Assembly: GCA_938091715.1 (NCBI GenBank)
Contig: CALKMT010000197.1
Span: 1 to 14,954, forward strand
Direction: 5' to 3'
Length of the DNA stretch: 14,954 nt
Source: an uncultured Litorivicinus sp.
GTDB lineage: Bacteria > Pseudomonadota > Gammaproteobacteria > Pseudomonadales > Litorivicinaceae
Every line of letters begins with the position of its first letter. The stretch's first letter is position 1. Shown here in pieces: positions 7,488 to 13,830 of this stretch. The notes below the pieces were generated by a model. The model did not search any database, was not told the DNA's origin, and saw nothing but the letters and a program-made list of their open reading frames with translations. The position numbers and the translations under genes are program-made.

Positions 7488-8114
7488 TTGAGTCAGTTTT
7501 TTCATATCCATCCAGACAACCCTCAGGCCCGATTAATCAAACAGGCGGCGGAACGTTTGCGCAAAGGCGAGGTGGCGGTTGTGCCGACCGATTCGGCGTA
7601 TGCCTTGGTCTGTGCCTTGGAAAACAAAACCGGCGTCGAGCGAATTCGTCAAATCCGCCGGCTTGATGACAAGCACAACTTTACCCTCTTGTGCCGCGAC
7701 TTGTCCGAGATTTCCACCTTTGCCCGGATCACCAACGTCGAGTTCCGCCTGCTCAAGACTCATACCCCCGGGCCGTACACCTTTATTTTGAACGCGTCCC
7801 GCGAGGTGCCCCGTCGGTTGATGCATCCAAAACGCCGAACCATTGGCATTCGGGTGCCCCAGGACAACGTACTGTCAGCGCTGTTGGCCGAGCTTAACGA
7901 GCCCTTGATGAGCAGCTCTTTGATTCTGCCCGGGGATACCTTGCCCATGACCGATCCCTGGGACATCGAGAGCACCCTAGGTCACGCGGTCGATCTGATC
8001 GTCGACGGTGGATTCCGCGGGCTCGAGCCGACCACGGTGGTCGATCTAACCGACGAAACCCCGGTCATCGTCCGCCCCGGCGCCGGCGACCCCAGTATTT
8101 TTCAAACGGAATAA
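7488..8114 (+). CDS. yciO: YciO, YrdC/Sua5-type threonylcarbamoyl-AMP synthase-like protein
   Basis: YciO belongs to the Sua5/YciO/YrdC family. YrdC (TsaC) and Sua5 make threonylcarbamoyl-AMP for the t6A modification of tRNA; YciO is a paralogue whose cellular job is not settled. The product is 208 residues (E. coli YciO has 206). Family segments are SQFFHIHPDNPQARLI, VVPTDSAYAL (nucleotide-binding block), RLDDKHNFTLLCRDLSE, TPGPYTFIL, VPRRLMHPKRRTIGIRVP, DLIVDGG and PTTVVDLTDETPVIVRPG. The TTG start at 7488 is preferred over upstream ATGs because it matches family N-termini and has a ribosome binding site. trpS begins 10 bases after its stop. In E. coli the gene sits beside rnm (yciV), which is not found here; the immediate upstream neighbour is divergent yciB. 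Confidence 0.93.
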   Translation: MSQFFHIHPDNPQARLIKQAAERLRKGEVAVVPTDSAYALVCALENKTGVERIRQIRRLDDKHNFTLLCRDLSEISTFARITNVEFRLLKTHTPGPYTFILNASREVPRRLMHPKRRTIGIRVPQDNVLSALLAELNEPLMSSSLILPGDTLPMTDPWDIESTLGHAVDLIVDGGFRGLEPTTVVDLTDETPVIVRPGAGDPSIFQTE

Positions 8115-8124
8115 GGACAACGCA

Positions 8125-9342
8125 TTGAGCGCGGTTGAAACAGATCAGCGAGTGCTGTCGGGAATGCGCCCGACAGGACGACTTCACCTAGGCCACTACC
8201 ATGGCGTCCTCAAGAACTGGACGCGCCTGCAGCACGAGTACGAGTGCTTCTTTTTTGTCGCCGACTGGCACGCGTTGACCACCCACTACGAAGACCCTCG
8301 AGTGATCAAGGACGCGACCTTTGACATGGTGGTCGACTGGTTGGCCGCTGGGGTCAATCCTTCCAGCGCCACCTTGTTCGTTCAGTCCCGGGTGCCCGAG
8401 CACGCCGAGTTGCACTTACTGCTGTCCATGATGACGCCGCTGGGTTGGCTCGAGCGGGTGCCGACCTACAAGGACCAACAGGAAAAGCTCAAAGAGAAAG
8501 ACCTCGCGACCTATGGATTCTTGGGTTACCCCCTGCTGCAGAGCGCCGATATTTTGATGTATCGAGCTGGCCATGTGCCGGTGGGTGCGGATCAGGTGGC
8601 TCACGTCGAGATCACTCGCGAGGTCGCGCGACGGTTCAACCACCTGTACGGCCGTGAACCGGATTTTGAACAACTCGCCGAGGCGGCCATTGGCAAGATG
8701 GGTAAAAAGCCCGCCAAGTTGTATCGCACCTTGCGCAAAGCGTACCTGGAGACCGGCGACGGTGAGGCCTTGGAAACGGCGCGGGCGATGCTAAAAGAGC
8801 AGCAGAACATCAGCCTGGCCGATCGCGAACGTTTGTTTGGCTATCTCGAGGGAACCGGCAAGGTGATTTTGCCCGAGCCCCAGGCGCTGTTGACCGAGGA
8901 AGCCAAGATGCCGGGCATCGACGGGCAAAAGATGTCCAAGAGCTACGGCAACTTCATCGAGTTGCGCGAGGCCCCGGACAGCGTCGATCAGAAAATACGC
9001 CGGATGCCCACCGACACCAATCGCGTGCGACTGACCGACACCGGTGATCCGAACAAATGCCCGGTATTTGAGCTGCACAAGGTGTACAGCGATGACGATC
9101 GACTGAAGTGGGTCGTTGACGGATGCACGTCCGCGGGTATTGGGTGTCTGGACTGCAAAAAGCCCGTGATTGACGCCATGATCGCCGAACAAGCCCCGAT
9201 CATCGAACGGGGCCTGCAGTACGAAAATGATCCTGACTTGGTCAAAGGCGTGATCGCCGAAGGCTGTGAAAAGGCCCAGGACGCCGCTCGGGCCACCCTC
9301 GAGGAAGTCCGGGAAGCCATGGGAATCAGTTGGCGCAGCTAA
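8125..9342 (+). CDS. trpS: Tryptophanyl-tRNA synthetase (long form with four-cysteine motif)
   Basis: TrpS charges tRNA(Trp) with tryptophan. It is a class I synthetase: the HIGH-type signature is HLGH (21-24) and the second signature is a perfect KMSKS (269-273). At 405 residues it is longer than the roughly 330-residue E. coli enzyme and resembles the longer form of pseudomonads. The C-terminal region has cysteines C312, C334, C341 and C344, spaced C-x21-C-x6-C-x2-C, including GCTSAGIGCLDCK; this nearly equals the [4Fe-4S] motif described for Thermotoga maritima TrpRS. The start is TTG at 8125 with AAGGA (8113-8117) 7 bases upstream, overlapping the yciO stop. The 3' end overlaps scpA by 13 bases. 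No T-box or trp-leader-like element is visible upstream. Confidence 0.96.
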   Translation: MSAVETDQRVLSGMRPTGRLHLGHYHGVLKNWTRLQHEYECFFFVADWHALTTHYEDPRVIKDATFDMVVDWLAAGVNPSSATLFVQSRVPEHAELHLLLSMMTPLGWLERVPTYKDQQEKLKEKDLATYGFLGYPLLQSADILMYRAGHVPVGADQVAHVEITREVARRFNHLYGREPDFEQLAEAAIGKMGKKPAKLYRTLRKAYLETGDGEALETARAMLKEQQNISLADRERLFGYLEGTGKVILPEPQALLTEEAKMPGIDGQKMSKSYGNFIELREAPDSVDQKIRRMPTDTNRVRLTDTGDPNKCPVFELHKVYSDDDRLKWVVDGCTSAGIGCLDCKKPVIDAMIAEQAPIIERGLQYENDPDLVKGVIAEGCEKAQDAARATLEEVREAMGISWRS

Positions 9343-10130
9343 CCCAGGTCGAGCTGCCGCTCGTCAAGATCGCCGGGCGGCCCGTCGAGCAACTGCCCGA
9401 GGATTTGTATATTCCCCCCGAGGCCCTCGAGGTGTTCATGGATGCCTTCGAGGGGCCGCTGGATTTTCTTTTGTACCTGATTCGTCGACAGAACATCGAC
9501 ATCCTTAAGGTCGACGTGGCGCGGCTGACCGAGCAGTACGTGGCGTACGTCGATGCCATGCGCCTGCTCAAGCTGGAACTGGCGGCGGATTACTTGGTCA
9601 TGGCCGCCTTGCTAGCAGAGATCAAAAGCCGGGCCTTGCTGCCTGTTCAGGCATCGGACGACGACGAAGAAATCGACGATCCACGCACCGAATTGTTGCG
9701 TCGCCTGCAAGAATACGAGCAGATTCAAAAGGGTGCCGAACACATTCGCCAGCGCCCCGAGTTGGGTCGGGACTTTTTTGCAGCGCAAATCCAAGCCCCG
9801 GAAGCCGGTCCCCGTCCGGTCACGGACTTGCCGCTGTCCGAGTTGCTGGCCGCCATGGCCGACGTCATGCGGCGAGCCAGCTTCACCGATTCACACCAGG
9901 TTAAATACGAACCACTGAGTACACGGGCGCGCATGGGCGATGTACTGGCGCGTTTGCAGCCGGGCGAGTTTGTTAGCTTCAGTGACCTGCTGTCCCAAGC
10001 CGAAAGCAGAGCCGGGGTGGTGGTGACCTTTTTGGCCACGCTGGAGTTGATCAAAGAAGGGTTGCTGGAAATCGTTCAAACCCAGATTTACGGTCCGATA
10101 CAAATAGGATTGCGCGATGGCACTGCCTGA
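9330..10130 (+). CDS. scpA: Segregation and condensation protein A
   Basis: ScpA is the kleisin that bridges the two ATPase heads of the Smc dimer and binds ScpB in the middle. The 266-residue product carries the N-terminal family block FEGPLDFLLYLIRRQNIDIL (about residues 40-59), then LTEQYVAYVDAM and LAADYLVMAALLAEIKSRALLP. An acidic linker DDDEEIDDPRTELLRRLQEYEQ follows, and the C-terminal winged-helix segment includes VVVTFLATLELIKEGLLEI. About 35 residues precede the FEGPLD block, including LPEDLYIPPEALEVF, an extension I also associate with pseudomonad ScpA. The start is TTG at 9330, with GGGA 5 bases upstream, inside the end of trpS; the nearby ATG at 9319 is in another frame. The stop overlaps scpB by 14 bases. 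Confidence 0.95.
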   Translation: MAQLTQVELPLVKIAGRPVEQLPEDLYIPPEALEVFMDAFEGPLDFLLYLIRRQNIDILKVDVARLTEQYVAYVDAMRLLKLELAADYLVMAALLAEIKSRALLPVQASDDDEEIDDPRTELLRRLQEYEQIQKGAEHIRQRPELGRDFFAAQIQAPEAGPRPVTDLPLSELLAAMADVMRRASFTDSHQVKYEPLSTRARMGDVLARLQPGEFVSFSDLLSQAESRAGVVVTFLATLELIKEGLLEIVQTQIYGPIQIGLRDGTA

Positions 10131-10698
10131 TCATCAGTTGCGGCAAATACTCGAGGCGGCTTTGTTAGCGGTGGACGAACCCATGTCCGTGGATCGCCTG
10201 GGCCAGTTGTTCCTGGAACATGAACGGCCGGCGCCCAAGCGGCTAAAGCAGGCATTGGCCGAGATCGATGATAGTTGCCAAGGGCGGGGCTTTCAGCTGC
10301 TCGAGACCGCCAGCGGGTGGCGTTTTGTGACCGCGGAATCGGCGGCGCCCTGGGTGGCCCGCTTGTGGCAAGAGCCCCCGCGCAAGTATTCCCGTGCGCT
10401 GGTTGAAACCCTGGCCTTGATTGCGTATCGCCAACCGGTAACACGCGGGGATATCGAATCTATTCGCGGTGTTAGTGTGAGTTCTGGCATTATGCGCACC
10501 CTTGAAGAGCGTAGCTGGGTTCGGGTGGTCGGCCACAAGGAAGTTCCAGGCCGGCCCGCGCTGTACGCCACAACCAAACAGTTTTTGGATCACTTTGGCC
10601 TGAAAAGCCTGGATCAGCTGCCCCCTATTAACGCCATCGAAGATGGTCTAGCCGATTTGTTATCGGCCACGGAGTCCAATGAAGGAACGAATTCATAA
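10117..10698 (+). CDS. scpB: Segregation and condensation protein B
   Basis: ScpB is the kite-type subunit that dimerises and clamps ScpA in the condensin complex. The 193-residue protein has two winged-helix domains: the first covers about 5-80 (LRQILEAALLAVDEPMSVDRL) and the second about 90-165. The second holds the conserved LVETLALIAYRQPVTRGDIE, RGVSVSSGIMRTLEER and VGHKEVPGRPALYATTKQFL, ending in the family segment FGLKSLDQLPP. The ATG start lies within scpA (14-base overlap), and the 3' end overlaps rluB by 20 bases. scpA, scpB and rluB therefore form a compressed block likely to be co-translated at fixed ratios. Confidence 0.97.
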   Translation: MALPDHQLRQILEAALLAVDEPMSVDRLGQLFLEHERPAPKRLKQALAEIDDSCQGRGFQLLETASGWRFVTAESAAPWVARLWQEPPRKYSRALVETLALIAYRQPVTRGDIESIRGVSVSSGIMRTLEERSWVRVVGHKEVPGRPALYATTKQFLDHFGLKSLDQLPPINAIEDGLADLLSATESNEGTNS

Positions 10699-11533
10699 AG
10701 TACTGGCACGCGCAGGCGTAGGATCACGCCGCGGGATCGAGAAGTTGATCGCCGAGAATCGTGTGCAAGTGAATGGAAAAATCGCCAAGCTGGGGGATTC
10801 GCTGGGCCGCACTGACAGCGTCCGGGTCGACGGCAAACAGGTCAAGGTAGAGTCCGCCTTCACCCAAGGTCGCCGGGTGATTGCGTATCACAAGCCCGAG
10901 GGTGAAGTGTGTACCGCGTCGGATCCGGAAGGACGTCCCACGGTGTTCGATCGCTTACCCGAGGCGGGCCAAGGTCGCTGGATTATGGTCGGTCGTTTGG
11001 ACGTAAACACGGCGGGTCTGCTCTTGTTCACCACCGACGGTGAATTGGCTCACCGGTTGATGCACCCGTCATCGGGCGTTGATCGGGAATACGCGGTGCG
11101 GGTCAAAGGGCATGTCAACGAGGAAATGCTGACCCGCTTAAAGGCCGGGGTTGAACTCGAGGACGGCCCAGCAAAGTTCACGGACATCCAGCGTTCGGTC
11201 GAGGACGGAGACGGCATTAACCACTGGTATTACTGCGTGCTAATGGAAGGGCGCCACCGCGAAGCCCGCCGGCTGTGGGAATCTCAGGGTGTCATGGTGT
11301 CGCGTCTTCGTCGGGTGCGTTATGGCTGCATTTTCTTGCCCAAGCGTTTGCGCAGTGGGCGGTGGGAAGAGTTGGATCAGCGGGCAGTCAATGACCTGTC
11401 TGATCTGGTCGGTGCCGAGCGTCGAGAGGTGCCACAAAAGACGCCTGATCAGCGCATCAAAGAAAAACGCATCATTGGCAAAAAGGTCAACACCGGGCGC
11501 ATTCGTGCCAGCGGCGCTAAGCGTCGCACGTAA
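10679..11533 (+). CDS. rluB: 23S rRNA pseudouridine(2605) synthase RluB
   Basis: RluB converts U2605 of 23S rRNA to pseudouridine. It belongs to the RsuA-type branch: an N-terminal S4 RNA-binding domain (about 2-60, with RIHKVLARAGVGSRRGIEKLI) followed by the catalytic domain. The catalytic aspartate is D108 in GRLDVNTAGLLLFTTDG. The motif EGRHREARRLWESQGVMVSRLRRVRYG and a Lys/Arg-rich tail (from about 250, including KEKRIIGKK) are typical of RluB rather than RsuA, RluE or RluF. The 284-residue length fits RluB. The start is ATG at 10679, with GGAG 4 bases upstream in the end of scpB. It is the last gene of the yciO-trpS-scpA-scpB-rluB unit; its final 17 bases overlap the convergent GGDEF gene. 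The scpB-rluB order is widely conserved. Confidence 0.95.
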   Translation: MKERIHKVLARAGVGSRRGIEKLIAENRVQVNGKIAKLGDSLGRTDSVRVDGKQVKVESAFTQGRRVIAYHKPEGEVCTASDPEGRPTVFDRLPEAGQGRWIMVGRLDVNTAGLLLFTTDGELAHRLMHPSSGVDREYAVRVKGHVNEEMLTRLKAGVELEDGPAKFTDIQRSVEDGDGINHWYYCVLMEGRHREARRLWESQGVMVSRLRRVRYGCIFLPKRLRSGRWEELDQRAVNDLSDLVGAERREVPQKTPDQRIKEKRIIGKKVNTGRIRASGAKRRT

Positions 11534-12299
11534 TCAGCCGATCGCGGCCAGCTTGCTTGGCCCGATATAACGATTGATCGGCCTTTTGAATCAGTGCCTG
11601 GATGGTTTCGCTTCCCTGAGCCGCACCGGCACTGCAGCTAAAACGGATCCACTCACCCTGCAACGAAATAGCGCCGCACAGGCGCTGGCGTAAGCGTTCC
11701 GCGGCGCGGGCTAGGTTGTCCTGCTCCACCGACTGCAGAATAACCAGAAACTCTTCGCCGCCCAGTCGGAATGCCTGATCCCCCGCACGCAGGTGACGCT
11801 GCAGCCGGTCGGTGATTCGGGTCAATAATTGATCCCCTGCGGCGTGTCCAAACTGGTCGTTAACCTGCTTGAAGTGATCCAGATCCAGCATCACCGCGGC
11901 CTGTGGCTGGCAACGCAACAACAGCGGTTGCAAGGCCCTGCGATTGGCCAGTCCAGTTAACGGGTCGGTGTGGGCGGCCAGCTCGGCCCGGGCCAATCGA
12001 ACACTGTGGGCGATGGCCATGCCGGCGATGGGCAAAATATTGCCGGGTGTGGCGGTGGTTCGATCCGAATACAGAATCAATTCAGCGACGTCCTCTCCGT
12101 CCCACCGAACGCTTAGATGTTGGTGGGTCTGGGTGCGATGGCCGACTTGCCAGCCGGGCAGGTCTGAGGCTCGCAAGGCCGCGCCGACGAACCCATCCAA
12201 CAGACCCAGCAGACGGGTTAATAACGCCTCTGGGTCCAAGGATTGCAACAAGTAAAGCTGTGGATCGCGGTTCGCGTTTAAGTTGGCCAGTTCGCCCAT
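11517..12299 (-). CDS. GGDEF-domain diguanylate cyclase
   Basis: This 260-residue protein has a C-terminal GGDEF domain (about 108-258) that makes cyclic-di-GMP from two GTP. The active-site motif is GGEEF (180-184), with DPLTGLANRRAL at 112-123, LDLDHFKQVNDQFGHAAGD (metal and GTP binding) at 138-156, and ADQSLYRAKQAGRDR near the end. A product-inhibition I-site RxxD (RAGD, 171-174) sits exactly five residues before GG. The N-terminal about 105 residues lack a clear membrane helix and could be a small GAF-like sensory module; I do not recognise it firmly. The start is ATG at 12299 with AGGAG (minus strand, 12311-12307) 7 bases upstream. A sigma-54 promoter precedes it at 12341-12357. The last 17 bases overlap rluB. 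Confidence 0.92.
   Translation of the reverse strand: MGELANLNANRDPQLYLLQSLDPEALLTRLLGLLDGFVGAALRASDLPGWQVGHRTQTHQHLSVRWDGEDVAELILYSDRTTATPGNILPIAGMAIAHSVRLARAELAAHTDPLTGLANRRALQPLLLRCQPQAAVMLDLDHFKQVNDQFGHAAGDQLLTRITDRLQRHLRAGDQAFRLGGEEFLVILQSVEQDNLARAAERLRQRLCGAISLQGEWIRFSCSAGAAQGSETIQALIQKADQSLYRAKQAGRDRLITCDA
11537..11587 (+). terminator. Weak candidate hairpin terminator after rluB
   Basis: Just after the rluB stop, GCCGATC (11537-11543) and GATCGGC (11576-11582) are inverted copies. Between them lies a second small stem, GGCCA (11546-11550) with TGGCC (11558-11562). A short run CTTTT follows (11583-11587). The loop is long and the T-run short, and all of it encodes the end of the convergent GGDEF protein, so this may be chance. 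It is the only terminator-like structure I see at this convergent junction. Confidence 0.25.
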
Positions 12300-12340
12300 T
12301 GCACTGCTCCTGTCATGAAATTGACGTGGTGCTAGTACTC

Positions 12341-12357
12341 TGCAACGGTCGTGCCAA
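12341..12357 (-). promoter_or_regulatory. Sigma-54 (RpoN) promoter of the GGDEF gene
   Basis: Read on the minus strand the site is TTGGCACGACCGTTGCA. It matches the RpoN consensus YTGGCACG-N4-TTGCW at every conserved position, with exactly 10 bases between the -24 GG (12355-12354) and the -12 GC (12343-12342). Transcription would start near 12330, about 31 bases before the ATG at 12299, leaving room for the AGGAG ribosome binding site. The element lies in the 62-base gap between yciK and the GGDEF gene, the right place for a promoter. RpoN promoters need an enhancer-binding activator; its site would lie upstream, inside yciK, and I cannot identify it. Confidence 0.85.
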
Positions 12358-12361
12358 CTCT

Positions 12362-13126
12362 TTATCGGTCCAGGCGGGCCTTTAATCGTTGTCCCCGGTC
12401 CGCTTGGCTGGCTGGGGATAGCAGATAGCGATAAAAGGGCATCAGTGCTTCCGGTGGCGGGTTGTTGTCGCGCTCCTCCCCAGGATAGGCACTGGCACGC
12501 ATTTCAGTTCGGCTTGCACCGGGATCAATACAAAACACCCGCATATCTGACAGGTTTTCCGTTTCCTCATGCACCAGTTGAGCCAGGCCCTCGACGGCAA
12601 ACTTGCTGATGGCATAGGTGCCCCAGTAGGCGCGGGCTTTGATCCCAACGCCGCTCGAGGTATAGATCAGCGTGGACTGAGGCCGTAGTTCCAGCAGCGG
12701 CAACAAGGCTTGGGTCAAATAAACACAGGCATCCAAATTAACCCGCATGACTTTTTGGTAATCGGTGTCGCGAATCTGAGACAAGGGGGCGCGATGACCC
12801 AACACGCCTGCGTTGTTGATCAGGCTGTTCAGGCCGCCGAAGTGACTCTCGATCATGCCGGCCAGTTCCTCGGCCGCCTCTTGGGTCAAGGTTTCTAAAT
12901 CAAGAGGGATAATCACAGGCTCGGGCAATCCCTCGGCGGCCATGTCGTCGTACAGTTTCTCTAACGCGGTCTCGTCCCGACCCATCATCAGGACGGTGGC
13001 GCCCGCTCGGGCCAGCTCCCAGGTCAGGGCCAAGCCAATGCCGCGGTTGGCGCCGGTGATCAGGTGAGTTTGACCGGTTAACGGGGCTGGGTCGACGAAG
13101 TCGCCGTGGTTGATTTGCCAGCTCAT
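12362..13126 (-). CDS. yciK: YciK-like short-chain dehydrogenase/reductase
   Basis: The 254-residue product is a classical SDR oxidoreductase, closest in pattern to YciK of E. coli and pseudomonads; its natural substrate is unknown. The cofactor-binding motif is TGANRGIG (24-31), followed by NNAGVLG (104-110). The catalytic residues are N130 (RVNLDA), S158 (in TSSGVG), Y171 and K175 (YAISK). YciK-type features are LTQALLPLLE, ARAYWGTYAISKFAVEGL, DPGASRTEMRASAYPGE and PEALMPFYRYLLSP. The ATG at 13126 is chosen, not the ATG 55 codons further upstream, because it has AAGGA 7 bases before it, overlaps the ubiG stop as ATGA, and gives the family length; the longer version would run through ubiG in another frame. 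It is the last gene of the mtaD-ubiG-yciK unit. Confidence 0.92.
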   Translation of the reverse strand: MSWQINHGDFVDPAPLTGQTHLITGANRGIGLALTWELARAGATVLMMGRDETALEKLYDDMAAEGLPEPVIIPLDLETLTQEAAEELAGMIESHFGGLNSLINNAGVLGHRAPLSQIRDTDYQKVMRVNLDACVYLTQALLPLLELRPQSTLIYTSSGVGIKARAYWGTYAISKFAVEGLAQLVHEETENLSDMRVFCIDPGASRTEMRASAYPGEERDNNPPPEALMPFYRYLLSPASQADRGQRLKARLDR

Positions 13127-13830
13127 AGGGGCTTCCTTGCACTCATTAAATAATTGACGTCCAGATCCTGTGGGTTCAGCGCAAAGGCTTGAACCCAGGG
13201 GTTGTAGGTGACACCGGTGCTGGCGGATAGCGCCAGTTGGTTGTCGCGTATCCATTGCGCCAGTTCGCTGGGTTTGATGAATTTGTCCCAACGGTGGGTG
13301 CCGGGCTCGACCCAGCGCAGCAGATATTCTGCGGCCACGATACCCAGAGCAAAGCCCTTCAGGCTGCGGTTTAGGGTGCTAAGGACCAGGGTGCCGCCGG
13401 GTTTAACCGCCAGGGCTGCGGCCTGAACGATGCTTGCAGGGTCGGGGACGTGTTCGATCATTTCCAGGCAGGTGACCAGGTCGAATTGACCGGCATGCTC
13501 AGCGCAATATTCCTCTACCTGAGCCTGCTCATAGGTCAAATCGATGCCGCTGTCCTCGGCATGGATACGCGCGGCCATTAGCAGTTTCTCGGCTTGGTCG
13601 ACGCCGGTTACCTGGGCACCGCGCCCGGCCATGGCCTCAGCCGCCAGTCCGCCGCCACATCCGATGTCTAAAACGCGCAATCCGTTTAGGTTGCGATCGG
13701 GTACCTGGCTCTCGATCCAATCAATGCGCAAGGGGTTGATGCGGTGCAGGGCAGACATCGGGCCGGTGGGGTCCCAGAAGTCTCGAGCGAGTTGGTTAAA
13801 TTTGCTGATTTCACCGGAATCGACGTTCAT
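13123..13830 (-). CDS. ubiG: Ubiquinone biosynthesis O-methyltransferase UbiG
   Basis: UbiG performs both SAM-dependent O-methylations in ubiquinone synthesis. The 235-residue protein begins with VDSGEISKFNQLARDFWDPTGPMSALHRINPLRI, a block specific to UbiG. The SAM-binding motif I is LDIGCGGG (54-61). VTGVDQAEKLLMAARIHA, LVTCLEMIEHVPDP and LSTLNRSLKGFALGIVAAEYLLRWVEPGTHRWDKFIKPSEL follow in order, all typical. The ATG start at 13830 overlaps the mtaD stop (ATGA) and has GGAG 5 bases upstream. The stop overlaps yciK by 4 bases. In pseudomonads mupP lies between ubiG and yciK; here the two are directly joined. Confidence 0.97.
   Translation of the reverse strand: MNVDSGEISKFNQLARDFWDPTGPMSALHRINPLRIDWIESQVPDRNLNGLRVLDIGCGGGLAAEAMAGRGAQVTGVDQAEKLLMAARIHAEDSGIDLTYEQAQVEEYCAEHAGQFDLVTCLEMIEHVPDPASIVQAAALAVKPGGTLVLSTLNRSLKGFALGIVAAEYLLRWVEPGTHRWDKFIKPSELAQWIRDNQLALSASTGVTYNPWVQAFALNPQDLDVNYLMSARKPL

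Noticed and set aside
8060..8125. Trp-responsive leader or T-box before trpS
   Set aside because: Only 10 bases lie between the yciO stop and the trpS start; there is no leader peptide with Trp codons and no T-box.
8791..9192. 133-codon minus-strand open frame opposite trpS
   Set aside because: Entirely antisense to conserved trpS codons, with no recognisable protein features.
11903..12385. 160-codon plus-strand open frame opposite the GGDEF gene
   Set aside because: Low-complexity Arg/Pro-rich translation with no motif, opposite a real gene and spanning the RpoN promoter.
13127..13291. A 55-codon N-terminal extension of the SDR gene starting at 13291
   Set aside because: It runs through ubiG in another frame, has no resemblance to SDR proteins, and the ATG at 13126 has a ribosome binding site and an ATGA overlap.
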